Below the pieces are notes generated by a model that searched no databases, had not been told where the DNA came from, and saw only the letters and a list, made by a program, of their open reading frames with translations. Position numbers and translations under genes: made by a program. DNA of 64,000 nt, taken from NCBI GenBank assembly GCA_036276735.1, contig DASUOH010000041.1:1-64000 (forward strand). Reading direction: 5' to 3'. The stretch comes from VRUE01 sp036276735 (GTDB lineage: Bacteria > Actinomycetota > Thermoleophilia > Solirubrobacterales > 70-9). How positions within the stretch are numbered: the stretch's first letter is position 1; the number at the start of each line of letters is the position of its first letter. This document shows, piece by piece, positions 29,129 through 37,710 of this stretch.

Positions 29129-29239
29129 AGCCCATCCCGGTAGGGGTGGAACGTCTTGTACTTCTTTTGCGGCGCGGCCCTCGGACGGCCATTCCCGATC
29201 TTCAAAAAAAGTTAAGTGGAACCCCTGCCGGGATGGGCT
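29129..29239 (-). repeat. Hairpin repeat element, copy 3 (HAD gene 3' end)
   Basis: Read on the minus strand it follows the HAD TAG with no spacer: AGCCCATCCCGGCAGGGGT pairs with ACCCCTACCGGGATGGGCT, with one wobble. Inner arms TTCCACTTAACTTTTTTT and AAGTACAAGACGTTCC match the other copies, though the right inner arm has one substitution (AAAAGAAGTAC). It fills the whole gap between two convergent genes, one base after the plus-strand gene's TAA. Confidence 0.88.
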
Positions 29240-29914
29240 CTACAGGACCAGGTGGCGTGCGACGACCTCGTCGAGAAGGGACTCGGCTATGTGGTGCGCC
29301 TCCTCCAGCGCGATGCCCTCGATCGAAGGGACGCCGATCACGGTGAGGCCGGCGGCGCGAGCCGCCGCCACCCCGGTCGGTGAGTCCTCCAGCGCGACGA
29401 CCGTCGGCCCCGGTTTGACTCCCAGTCGCCTGCACGCCTCCAGGTAGGGATCGGGGGCCGGCTTGGGGGCCGCCACTTCGTGGGCGCTGAGGACCACGTC
29501 GAAGCGGTCGTGGAAGCCGACGATCTCCAGCGAGCGGCGGACGAAGCGCAATGGTGAGTTTGAGACGAGCCCGATCGGCGTGCCCCGCTCCTTCAGCTTG
29601 TGAAGCAGCTCGCGCGCCCCGACCATCGCCTCGACGCCGTGCTCGAGCTCGGCGACGACCAGCTCGTTGAGCTCGTCGATCAGAGCCTCCGCCCGCCCCG
29701 ACTCGCCGAGCCGGCGCTCGAGGATGCCGCCGGCGATCTCGGCCGAGGCGCCGACCAAGTCGCGCTTGTCGGCCGGCGTGAACTCGAGCCCGCGCCGTTC
29801 GAAGAGGTCCTGCTCTGCCCGCGTCCAGACCGACTCGGTGTCGAGCAGCAGCCCATCGTTGTCGAAGATGACCGCCGCAGGCGCCTCGAGCGCGACCTCA
29901 CCCCCGGGCGCCAT
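29240..29914 (-). CDS. HAD-superfamily phosphatase (beta-phosphoglucomutase-like)
   Basis: A 224-residue HAD hydrolase: motif I IFDNDGLLLDTE (Asp nucleophile and Asp acid), a helical cap, motif II VSNSP, motif III Lys in APKPAPDPYLEA, and motif IV LEDSPTGVAAARAAG. The length and cap fit the PgmB/Gph subgroup of small sugar-phosphate enzymes; the substrate is unknown. ATG 29914 begins 2 bases after the sirtuin stop, so the two genes are cotranscribed. Its TAG abuts repeat copy 3. Confidence 0.88.
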   Translation of the reverse strand: MAPGGEVALEAPAAVIFDNDGLLLDTESVWTRAEQDLFERRGLEFTPADKRDLVGASAEIAGGILERRLGESGRAEALIDELNELVVAELEHGVEAMVGARELLHKLKERGTPIGLVSNSPLRFVRRSLEIVGFHDRFDVVLSAHEVAAPKPAPDPYLEACRRLGVKPGPTVVALEDSPTGVAAARAAGLTVIGVPSIEGIALEEAHHIAESLLDEVVARHLVL

Positions 29915-29916
29915 CG

Positions 29917-30684
29917 TCAGTCGAGCGCCGCGAGGAGCGCGCCGAGCTCCGCCTCTACCTCGCCGTCGAGCCTCACCGCCGCCTCGCCGTCGTAGGGAGT
30001 CGACCCCTTGGTGACGATCGCCAGCTGCCCGCCCCGCTCCAGGGTCAGCGCCGGCAGCCCGGCCACCGGATGGACGACGAGCGAGGAGCCGACGCAGAGC
30101 ATCAGGTCCGCCGCTTCGGCGAGCTCCTGGGCGCGGCGCATCGCCGCCTCGGGGAGCAGCTCGCCGAAGAGGACGACGTCGGGTTTGACCGCCCCGCCGC
30201 ACTCAGTGCAACGGGCGACCCCGTTGCCGTCGAAAAGCGGCTCAACCTCCTCCAGCCCGTAGGCGGCACCGCATTCGAGGCAGGTCGAGGTTTCGATTGA
30301 GCCGTGCACCTCGACCACCTCGCGCGAGCCCGCGGCCCGGTGCAGGCGGTCGATGTTCTGGGTGATCACGCCGTCCAGTAGTCCCCGCCGCTCCAGCTCC
30401 GCCAGCGCCTCGTGGGCGGAGTTCGGCTGTTTGTCGCCGAGTGCCTGGAAGCGCGGGCGGTAGTAGGACCAGAACCGCGCCGGGTCGCGCTCGAAGACGT
30501 CGATGTGGGCGACCTCCATCGGGTCGACGTTCGCCCACATCCCCGTCTCGGGCGTGCGGAAGTCGGGGATGCCCGACGGCACCGAGACCCCCGCCCCGGT
30601 CAGGGCGACGACGCGGCGCGACTCGCGGATCAAGTCCGCGAGTCGCTCCACGCCTGTTGCCAGCTCGACTACCTGCCGCTCCAC
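29917..30684 (-). CDS. NAD-dependent protein deacylase (sirtuin)
   Basis: Removes acyl groups from lysines using NAD. The 255-residue protein has GAGVSVPSGIPDFR, QNIDRLHRAAG with the catalytic His in EVVEVHGS, and the four zinc cysteines as CLECG and CTECG. GTG 30684 lies within the last codons of the beta-oxidation gene upstream (16-base overlap), suggesting coupling. Bacterial sirtuins often control acyl-CoA synthetases; here the link to an acyl-CoA enzyme by gene overlap is consistent with such a role but is inference. Confidence 0.9.
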   Translation of the reverse strand: MERQVVELATGVERLADLIRESRRVVALTGAGVSVPSGIPDFRTPETGMWANVDPMEVAHIDVFERDPARFWSYYRPRFQALGDKQPNSAHEALAELERRGLLDGVITQNIDRLHRAAGSREVVEVHGSIETSTCLECGAAYGLEEVEPLFDGNGVARCTECGGAVKPDVVLFGELLPEAAMRRAQELAEAADLMLCVGSSLVVHPVAGLPALTLERGGQLAIVTKGSTPYDGEAAVRLDGEVEAELGALLAALD

Positions 30685-32669
30685 TTCGGGCTGCGCTTTC
30701 CGAGGAAGGCGGCGATGCCCTCCTTGGCGTCCTCGCTGCCGAAGGCCGCCGCGAAGCCCTGCTTCTCGGCCTCGATGCCCTGGTCGAGGTCGCCCTTGGC
30801 CGAGACTCGCTTGACCTGCTCGCGGGCGACCGGCGCCTGGTCGGCCAGCTTGCGGCCCCAGGCGAGCGCCGTCTCGAACAGCTCATGGTCGGGGACGACC
30901 CGGTTGACCAGGCCGAACTCGAGCGCCTCGTCGGCGAGGATCGCGTCGCCGACCAGGTTCATCTCCAGCGCCTTGTTCTCGCCTACCAGGCGCGGCAGCC
31001 GTTGCGTGCCGCCGAAGCCGGGGATGATTCCCAGATTGATCTCCGGCTGGCCGAAGACCGCGGCCTCGGCGCCGATCCGCACGTCGCAGGCCATCGCCAG
31101 CTCGCAGCCGCCGCCGAAGGCGATCGAGTTGACCGCGGCGACGGTCGCCGTGCTGTCCTGACCGAAGTCGCGCAACAGCGCGTGGGCGGTGTGGATCAGC
31201 TCCTCACCGCTCGATTTGTCCATCTGGGTGAACGCCTTGATGTCGGCGCCGGCCGAGAAGACGACGGGAATCGCGGATGCGACGACCATCGCGCCGATGC
31301 CCTCGTCCCCCTTCACCTTCTCCCAAACCGTCTTCAGGTCGCGGATCACGTCGGGCGAGATGGCGTTCATCGGCGCGTTCGCCAGCCAGGCGATCGCCAC
31401 TTTGCCGCGCGTCTCGAGCTTCACGGTCTCGGCCTGCTCGCCCTCGTCGGCCTGCGGGTACGGGTAGAAGCCCTGGCCCGATTTGAGGCCGTGACGCCCC
31501 TGCGCGACCAGCCGCTTCAGCGTCACCGGCGGCGCGAAGCGCTCGCCGTACTTCTCCTCGAGCTGCTCGATCCGCTCGAGCACCGAGTCGAGCCCCTCCA
31601 GGTCCGCTTTCCAGAAGGGCGGGAAGAGGCCCCTGCGGGGGTCGAGGCCGGCGCCGGCCATCATGCCGAGGTCGATATCGCGGACCGAGCAGACGCCCTC
31701 CTCGACCAGCAGGCAGGCCTCGATCAGGGCGCGGCCGGTGAACATCGCCACGAGCTCCTCGGCGTCGGGGGCGACGTCGCCGGGGATCGTCTGCTCGCCG
31801 TCCTTGAAGAAGCCCTCGCCGCCGCTCTTGGCGCCGAGCTTGCCTTCGGAGACGAGCTGCTGCAGGCCCTTGTGGACGTAGAAGCTCTCGCCGTAGGACT
31901 CGTTGAGGTGTTCAGCGACGTGCAGGACGGTGTCGAGGCCGAGCAGGTCGGTGAGGAAGAACGGCCCCATCGGCGCGACCTTGGCCGCGGCGATCGCCTC
32001 GTCGATCGCCTTCAGGGAGAGGTTCTGCTCTTCCTGGGCGCGCCAGATCTCGCCGATCGTCGCCATCAGGATGCGGTTGACGACGAAGCCCGGCACCTCG
32101 CCGCAGACGATCGGCTGCTTGCGGATCGCCTGCGCGAAGTTGTAGGCGGCGGTGGCCGTCTCGCGTGAGGTGTCCTCGCCCGCGACTACCTCGACCAGCG
32201 GCATGACGGAGGCGGGATAGAAGAAGTGGAAGCCGACGACCTTGTCCGGCCGCAGCGTCGCTTCGCCGATCTCGGCGATTGAGAGCGACGAAGTGTTCGA
32301 GGAGAGGATCGCGTGGCCGGGCGTGGCGGCGTCGAGCTCGCGGAAGACGGCCTGCTTGATCTCCATCCGCTCCGGCACCGCCTCGACGACGAAGTCGACG
32401 TCGGCGAACTCCCCGTAGCTCGTCGTCCCCGTGATCAGTCCCATCACCTCGGCGAGGCGGGCGTCGGCGCCCTCCTGGGTCAGCTTCTCCTTCTTGACCA
32501 GGCGGCCGAGCTGGCCCTCGGTAACGGCGCGTGCTTTCTGCAGCGCGGCATCGACGAACTTCTGGTCGATGTCCTTGACGACGACGGGGATGTCGGCGGC
32601 GGCGATCGCCTGCGCGATCTCACCACCCATGGTGCCGCCGCCGACGACAGCGGCTTTCGAAACGAACAT
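30669..32669 (-). CDS. Bifunctional 3-hydroxyacyl-CoA dehydrogenase / enoyl-CoA hydratase
   Basis: Carries two beta-oxidation steps in one 666-residue chain. The N-terminal half is the NAD-binding dehydrogenase (AAVVGGGTMGGEIAQAI at about 5-21, GFHFFYPASVMPLVEVV) with two C-terminal dehydrogenase domains to about 400. The enoyl-CoA hydratase domain follows (about 425-666) with AFGGGCELAMACD and GIIPGFGGTQRL. This order is the reverse of E. coli FadB. ATG 32669 follows GAGAGGA; the 17-residue upstream extension was rejected. The sirtuin gene overlaps its end. Repeat-family-2 copy A lies 77 bases upstream. Confidence 0.92.
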   Translation of the reverse strand: MFVSKAAVVGGGTMGGEIAQAIAAADIPVVVKDIDQKFVDAALQKARAVTEGQLGRLVKKEKLTQEGADARLAEVMGLITGTTSYGEFADVDFVVEAVPERMEIKQAVFRELDAATPGHAILSSNTSSLSIAEIGEATLRPDKVVGFHFFYPASVMPLVEVVAGEDTSRETATAAYNFAQAIRKQPIVCGEVPGFVVNRILMATIGEIWRAQEEQNLSLKAIDEAIAAAKVAPMGPFFLTDLLGLDTVLHVAEHLNESYGESFYVHKGLQQLVSEGKLGAKSGGEGFFKDGEQTIPGDVAPDAEELVAMFTGRALIEACLLVEEGVCSVRDIDLGMMAGAGLDPRRGLFPPFWKADLEGLDSVLERIEQLEEKYGERFAPPVTLKRLVAQGRHGLKSGQGFYPYPQADEGEQAETVKLETRGKVAIAWLANAPMNAISPDVIRDLKTVWEKVKGDEGIGAMVVASAIPVVFSAGADIKAFTQMDKSSGEELIHTAHALLRDFGQDSTATVAAVNSIAFGGGCELAMACDVRIGAEAAVFGQPEINLGIIPGFGGTQRLPRLVGENKALEMNLVGDAILADEALEFGLVNRVVPDHELFETALAWGRKLADQAPVAREQVKRVSAKGDLDQGIEAEKQGFAAAFGSEDAKEGIAAFLGKRSPKWSGR

Positions 32670-32746
32670 TGCTTGCGGTTCCTCTCCAGGTCGGGGACGG
32701 CGGAAGGCTATCCGGGCCACGGCGCGGGGGCGGCTCGGGTTGCTTG

Positions 32747-32792
32747 CCCGCCGTTAGCTATGCACCCATAGGGGCGCTCAACCAACGGCGGG
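32747..32792. repeat. Nested hairpin repeat, family 2 copy A
   Basis: CCCGCCGTT and AACGGCGGG form a 9-bp outer stem around an inner TATGCACCCATAGGGGCGC, in the 281 bases between the divergent beta-oxidation and glutamine synthetase genes. About 80 percent of the 46 bases are shared with the copy at 38719. No classic T-run. A transcription or RNA-level role is possible. Confidence 0.65.
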
Positions 32793-32820
32793 TCTGCCGG
32801 ACAAGGCGTGAGCGGCGAAC

Positions 32821-32836
32821 TTGTACGCCGGTACAA
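32821..32836. promoter_or_regulatory. Inverted repeat upstream of glutamine synthetase
   Basis: TTGTAC-GCCG-GTACAA is a perfect 16-base dyad 114 bases before the glutamine synthetase ATG. It does not match the GlnR consensus that I know. It could be an operator for a dimeric nitrogen-related regulator; no regulator can be named from the sequence. Confidence 0.45.
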
Positions 32837-32950
32837 AGGCATCTTCGGCGCTCTCCTATTAGGCTCTTTTTTCGGCTCTGCAAGAGAGCTAACCGGAACC
32901 GAACGCGCGCCGCAGACGAGGCGCCGCAGAGTGGGGAGACAGAAGAAGCG

Positions 32951-35095
32951 ATGACTCGTATTCGCCAGCAGAACGTGACGGCCGCGCAGTGGAGCTCCAA
33001 CGGGGAGGCCCTCGGGGCGCTAGACCTGACCCAGCCCGAGAACAACCCCTTCGGCGCAAACGTCTTCTCGATCTCCGAGCAGCGCGACCGCCTCTCCGGC
33101 GACGTCTTCGAGAAGCTGCAGAAGACGCTGGAGGAGGGCGAGGCGCTCGACCCGAGCCTTGCCGACGCGGTCGCCGAGGCGATGAAGGAATGGGCGCTGG
33201 AGAAGGGCGCCACCCACTTCACCCACATGTTCCAGCCGCTGACCGGCTCGACCGCCGAGAAGCACGACTCCTTCTTCGAGCCCGCCGGCGAAGGGCAGGC
33301 GCTCGCCGGCTTCTCCGGCAAGGAGCTGATCCAGGGCGAGCCCGACGCCTCCTCCTTCCCCACCGGCGGCGTCCGAGCCACCTTCGAGGCGCGCGGCTAC
33401 ACCGCCTGGGACCCCACCTCCCCGGCCTTCATCCTCGAGAACCCGAACGGCGCCCTGCTCTGCATCCCGACCGCCTTCGCCTCCTGGACCGGCGAGGCGC
33501 TCGACGCCAAGATCCCGCTGCTGCGCTCCATGGACGCCCTCTCGCGCTCGGCGATCAAGGCGCTGCGCGTGCTCGGCGACAGCGAGAGCCAGCGCGTCTT
33601 CACCACGGTCGGCCCCGAGCAGGAGTACTTCCTGATCGACGAGCAGTACTACTTCGAGCGGCCCGACCTGATCTCGACCGGCCGCACCCTGTTCGGCGCC
33701 AAGCCTCCGAAAGGCCACGAGCTCGACGACCACTACTTCGGCTCGATTCCGGAGCGGATCCTCGCCTGCATGCTGGAGGCGGAGCTGGAGATGCGCAAGC
33801 TCGGCATCCCGGTCAAGACCCGCCACAACGAGGTCGCGCCGGCCCAGTACGAGATCGCGCCGATCTACGAGAACTCCAACGTCGGCTCTGACCACCAGCA
33901 GCTGACGATGCAGGTGCTGGAAAGTGTCGCGCGGCGCTACGGCCTCGTCTGCCTTCTGCACGAGAAGCCGTTCGCCGGCGTCAACGGGTCGGGCAAGCAC
34001 AACAACTGGTCGATGGGAACCGACACCGGCAGCAATCTGCTCGATCCCGGCGACACCCCGGCCGACAACCAGCACTTCCTCTTCTTCTGCGCGGCGGTGA
34101 TCCAGGCGGTCAACAAGCACCAGGGCCTGCTGCGCGCCTCGGTCGCCAACATCGGCCAGGACCACCGCCTCGGCGCCAACGAGGCGCCCCCGGCGATCAT
34201 CTCGATCTTCCTCGGGGCCGAGCTCTCGAAAGTCTTCGAGGCGATCTCGACCGGCGAAGGCGACCCCAACACGCCGGCCTCCTTCCTGGAGCTTGGCGCC
34301 ACGGTGCTGCCGGCGCTGCCGATGCACGGCGGCGACCGCAACCGCACCTCCCCGTTCGCCTTCACCGGCAACAAATTCGAGTTCCGGGCGCTCGGGTCGA
34401 GCATGTCGCTCGCCTTCCCCAACACCGTCCTCAACACGATCGTCGCCGAGGCGATCGACGAGCTGGCCGACGAGCTGGAGGCGCGGACGAGCAATGGCAT
34501 GGACACCGCCCAGGCCGTGATCGAGGTCGTCAAGGAAGCCTATTCGTCGAACAAGGGGGTCATCTTCGACGGCGACAACTACTCCGATGAGTGGCACGCC
34601 GAGGCGGAGCGACGCGGCCTCGAGAACCTGAAGACGACGCCCGACGCGCTGCCCGAAGTGGTCTCCGACCAGAGCGTTGCCGCCTTCGAGCGCTACGACG
34701 TGCTCTCGCGGCGGGAGCTCGAGTCGCGCTACGAGGTCTGGGTCGAGCAGTACTTCATCCGCGCCAACATCGAGAGCGAGACCGCCTTCTCGATCGCCAA
34801 GACGATGATCCTCCCTGCCGCCCTGCGCTACCTGGCGTTGATCGGCGAGTCGGGCGTCTCGGCGATCGAGGGCGAGGTTCGTGGCCTGGTCGACGAGCTG
34901 ATCGCGGCGCTCGGCGAGCTGGAGTCCGCCAACGCCGACCCGGGGCTGGAGGGCATGGAGCTCGCCGTCCACGCCCGCGACAAGCAGCTCGCCGCGATGG
35001 CGAGGGTCCGCGAGGCAGCCGACCAGCTGGAGAAGGTCGTGCCGGACGATATGTGGCCGCTCCCCAAGTACGAGGAGATGCTTTTCATCAAGTAG
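32951..35095 (+). CDS. glnN: Glutamine synthetase, type III
   Basis: Makes glutamine from glutamate and ammonia with ATP. The 714-residue protein has the longer type III plan: FGANVFS at the N-terminus, TGGVRATFEARGYTAWDP, TVGPEQEYFLID (active-site strand), EVAPAQYEIAPIYEN, GSGKHNNWSMGT, and NRTSPFAFTGNKFEFRALGS. ATG 32951 is chosen after a purine-rich leader; the long upstream frame has no family match. No other glutamine synthetase is in the window. A perfect 30-bp inverted repeat follows directly and could end transcription. Confidence 0.95.
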   Translation: MTRIRQQNVTAAQWSSNGEALGALDLTQPENNPFGANVFSISEQRDRLSGDVFEKLQKTLEEGEALDPSLADAVAEAMKEWALEKGATHFTHMFQPLTGSTAEKHDSFFEPAGEGQALAGFSGKELIQGEPDASSFPTGGVRATFEARGYTAWDPTSPAFILENPNGALLCIPTAFASWTGEALDAKIPLLRSMDALSRSAIKALRVLGDSESQRVFTTVGPEQEYFLIDEQYYFERPDLISTGRTLFGAKPPKGHELDDHYFGSIPERILACMLEAELEMRKLGIPVKTRHNEVAPAQYEIAPIYENSNVGSDHQQLTMQVLESVARRYGLVCLLHEKPFAGVNGSGKHNNWSMGTDTGSNLLDPGDTPADNQHFLFFCAAVIQAVNKHQGLLRASVANIGQDHRLGANEAPPAIISIFLGAELSKVFEAISTGEGDPNTPASFLELGATVLPALPMHGGDRNRTSPFAFTGNKFEFRALGSSMSLAFPNTVLNTIVAEAIDELADELEARTSNGMDTAQAVIEVVKEAYSSNKGVIFDGDNYSDEWHAEAERRGLENLKTTPDALPEVVSDQSVAAFERYDVLSRRELESRYEVWVEQYFIRANIESETAFSIAKTMILPAALRYLALIGESGVSAIEGEVRGLVDELIAALGELESANADPGLEGMELAVHARDKQLAAMARVREAADQLEKVVPDDMWPLPKYEEMLFIK

Positions 35096-35101
35096 CGCCT
35101 G

Positions 35102-35184
35102 GGCGGGGGAAGGTGACCCCCCGCCAGACACATCTCGCTATGGCTCGATGTTGAGTGTCTGGCGGGGGGTCACCTTCCCCCGCC
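35102..35184. terminator. Perfect 30-bp inverted repeat between convergent genes
   Basis: Left arm 35102-35131 and right arm 35155-35184 (starting GGCGGGGGAAGG and ending CCTTCCCCCGCC) are perfectly complementary over 30 bases around a 23-base loop. The right arm includes the end of the P450 coding sequence and its stop. The structure should block transcription from both sides. No mismatches suggests recent origin or selection. Confidence 0.75.
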
Positions 35185-36627
35185 GGAAGCTCCTTTTTCA
35201 CCTGAGAGCACCCGCATCTTCAGGCCGCCCTTTGGTGAGAGGGTCGGCATCTGGCGCACGGTCATCTTGCGGCCGGGCAGGGCGTCGAGGCGCAGGTTCT
35301 GGAGCAGCATGGTCGCGACCAGCTTCACCTCGGTCTGGCCGAAGCGCTTGCCGATGCAGATCCGCTGCCCGCCGCCGAAGGGGACATAGGCGCCGCGCGG
35401 CAGCGCTGCCTTGCGCTCGCGGGCGAACCGCTCCGGGATGAAGGCCTCGGGGTCGGGGAAGACCTCGGGCAGGCGGTGGCTCGCCCACGAGCAGTAGTTG
35501 ACGTAGGAGCCCTTCGGGACGTTGTAGCCGCCGAACTCGAAGTCGCGCACGGCGCGGCGCGGACCGATCCAGGCCGGCGGGTAGAGGCGCAGCACCTCGT
35601 CGAGCACCATGTCGAGGTAGGGCATCTCCCGTTCGAGCTGCTCGACCGTCGGCGGCTTGCCGCCCAGGACGCCGTCCGCCTCCCTGCGCAGGCGCTCCGC
35701 CACGTCGGGGTGGCGCGCCAGCTCGTGCATCATGAAGGTCAGGGTCGAGGTCGAGGTGTCGTGGCCGGCGAACATCAGGGTCATCACCTGGTCGCGCACC
35801 TCCTTGTCGGTGAACGCCTCGCCGGCCTCACCGCGCGCCGCCAGCAGCAGGCTGAGGATGTCGCGGCCCTCCGTGTCGTTCTCGGAGCGGCGCCGCGCTA
35901 TCTCCCCGTAGACGATCTCGTCGAGGACCTCGCGCGAGCGGACCATCCTGCGCCAGGGAGAGCCGGGTCCCCGCAGCAGCCGGTACTGGTAGTCGATCCC
36001 GTAGAAGCCCAGCGCCCGCTCGAAGTGCTCGGCCGCCGCGGCCCCTTTGCCGGCCTGATCGGGGTCGAGACCGAGCAGCGCCCGCATCGCGATCCGCATC
36101 GCCAGGTTGCGCATCCACTCGTAGACGTCGACCACCTCGCCACGCGGCAGCTCGCCGATCGCCCCGCTCGCCTCTGCCGTCATCGAATCGAGGATCGCCT
36201 CCAGCTGTCTGCGGTGGAAGGCCGGCAGCATGATCGCCCGGGCGCGGTCGTGGTAGTCGCCGTCGACGGTCAGGAGGCCATCGCCGAGCAACGGGATCAG
36301 GTCGCCGAAGCTTCCCTCGCGCCAGTGGAAGTTCTCCGGATGAGCGACGGTGACGAAGTGGTTTGCCTCCGGGCCGAGCATGAAGACGACCCGCGTGTGC
36401 AGCAGGCGCATCGAGAAGATCGGACCGAGCTCTTCGTAAGCGGAGAGCAGAAGCGGCAGCGGATCGTGCGCCACCTGGTGGGTGCGGCGCAAGCTGAAGC
36501 CGCTCGGACCGGGCGGGAACTTGCCGCGGGCGCGCAGCTCGGCGATCACGTCTTCGCCCACCCGGCGCACCGGGTTGTCGGACATCTGCCGCGGTTTCCC
36601 AACGGGTGCGGCAGTCTCGGTCGGCAT
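35170..36627 (-). CDS. Cytochrome P450
   Basis: Haem-thiolate monooxygenase. The 485-residue protein has the oxygen-binding helix AGHDTSTS, the EVLR of the ExxR motif, the PERF motif of the K'-region, and the haem loop FGGGQRICIG with Cys424. Redox partners are not in the window. Substrate is unknown. An inverted repeat like the one before the acyl-CoA dehydrogenase lies 16 bases upstream of ATG 36627, so it may be controlled by a fatty-acid-responsive TetR regulator. The last codons form part of a perfect palindrome. Confidence 0.95.
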   Translation of the reverse strand: MPTETAAPVGKPRQMSDNPVRRVGEDVIAELRARGKFPPGPSGFSLRRTHQVAHDPLPLLLSAYEELGPIFSMRLLHTRVVFMLGPEANHFVTVAHPENFHWREGSFGDLIPLLGDGLLTVDGDYHDRARAIMLPAFHRRQLEAILDSMTAEASGAIGELPRGEVVDVYEWMRNLAMRIAMRALLGLDPDQAGKGAAAAEHFERALGFYGIDYQYRLLRGPGSPWRRMVRSREVLDEIVYGEIARRRSENDTEGRDILSLLLAARGEAGEAFTDKEVRDQVMTLMFAGHDTSTSTLTFMMHELARHPDVAERLRREADGVLGGKPPTVEQLEREMPYLDMVLDEVLRLYPPAWIGPRRAVRDFEFGGYNVPKGSYVNYCSWASHRLPEVFPDPEAFIPERFARERKAALPRGAYVPFGGGQRICIGKRFGQTEVKLVATMLLQNLRLDALPGRKMTVRQMPTLSPKGGLKMRVLSGEKGASGGGR

Positions 36628-36642
36628 CGCCAGGATGGTAGT

Positions 36643-36656
36643 TGGCTGACCAGCCA
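36643..36656. promoter_or_regulatory. Inverted-repeat operator upstream of the P450
   Basis: TGGCTG-AC-CAGCCA is a 14-base dyad just upstream of the P450 start. In the reverse direction it reads CTGGCTGGTCAGCCAA, matching the dyad before the acyl-CoA dehydrogenase (TTGACTGGTCAGTCAA) at 13 of 16 positions. This fits a TetR-family operator. Confidence 0.5.
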
Positions 36657-36674
36657 GGTGGGATATTCCGCGAC

Positions 36675-37700
36675 TCAGGTCCGGTGGCTGAACAGCTCGA
36701 GCACACGGTCCCCCTCTTGCAGCTCGGCGGCGCGTTCGTCGTCGAAGCGAATCACCTCGCCATCGCGAACGATCGCAAGCATGATCGCCTCTTGGGCGCG
36801 ACGCGGGACCGGCCCGGCCTCGGCGCGACCGACCCGGCGCTCGGCGATGTCGAGGCCTTCGCCGACGGTCAGCAGGTCCTCCATCACCTCGGTGACCTGC
36901 GGCGTCTCGGTGGAGAGGCCGAGCAGCCGGCCGGCGGCACCGGAGGAGGTGATCACGGCGTCGGCGCCGCTCTGGTGCAGAAGATGGACGTTCTCTTCCT
37001 CGCGCACCGAGGCGACTATGGTCACGCCCGCGTTCAGCTCGCGGGCGGTAAGCGCGATCAGCACCGCGGTGTCGTCTCGGTCCGGAGCGACGATCAATGC
37101 CGACGCCGTCTCGATGCCGGCCTCGATCAGCACCTCCTGGCGGGCGGCGCTGCCGGCGACCGCGGCCAGACCGTCCGCCGTCGCCCGAGCCCGCGCCTGG
37201 GCATCAGGCTCGATCGCGACGATCTGCTCAGGGCTCGTGCCCTTGCTGAGCAGGGTGCGCACGGCGCTGCGGCCCTTGACGCCGTACCCGCAAACGATCG
37301 TGTGATCCTTCAAGCGTCTCCTCCAGCGGGCGAGGCGAAAGGCCTCGCGGCTCCGTTCGGCCAATATCTCCAGGGTCGTCCCGACGAGCAGTATGAGGAA
37401 GAGCACGCGGGCCGGGGTCACGACCACGGTGGTGACCAGCCGCGCCTCGTCGGAAACCGGGCGAATGTCGCCGTACCCGGTGGTGGTGATCGTCACCGTC
37501 GAGTAGTAGAAGGCATCGAGGACGCTCATCGTGCCGTCGTCGGGATCGACGTAGCCGGCGCGACCGGCATAGGAGACACCTGCGACCAGCGCGATCAGGG
37601 CCAGGGCGATTCCCAGCCGCACGAGGATCTTGCGGAGCGGACTGGCATCGCCGCCGGGAAGGTCGATTGGGAGGCCGCCGCGTGGCTTGGCGTCGCTCAT
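36675..37700 (-). CDS. Potassium channel with RCK (TrkA-N) domain
   Basis: A 341-residue two-helix channel subunit: TM1 about 25-45, selectivity filter TTTGYGD at 72-78, TM2 about 85-110, then a Rossmann RCK domain starting VCGYGVKGRSAV (about 136-147) and a second regulatory region. It should form tetramers gated by a ligand bound to the RCK domains. disA (c-di-AMP) is in the same window, and c-di-AMP binds some K+ channel/transporter RCK domains elsewhere; nothing here proves binding. It begins 10 bases after the rlmN stop. Confidence 0.92.
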   Translation of the reverse strand: MSDAKPRGGLPIDLPGGDASPLRKILVRLGIALALIALVAGVSYAGRAGYVDPDDGTMSVLDAFYYSTVTITTTGYGDIRPVSDEARLVTTVVVTPARVLFLILLVGTTLEILAERSREAFRLARWRRRLKDHTIVCGYGVKGRSAVRTLLSKGTSPEQIVAIEPDAQARARATADGLAAVAGSAARQEVLIEAGIETASALIVAPDRDDTAVLIALTARELNAGVTIVASVREEENVHLLHQSGADAVITSSGAAGRLLGLSTETPQVTEVMEDLLTVGEGLDIAERRVGRAEAGPVPRRAQEAIMLAIVRDGEVIRFDDERAAELQEGDRVLELFSHRT

Positions 37701-37710
37701 CGGTCTCCGA

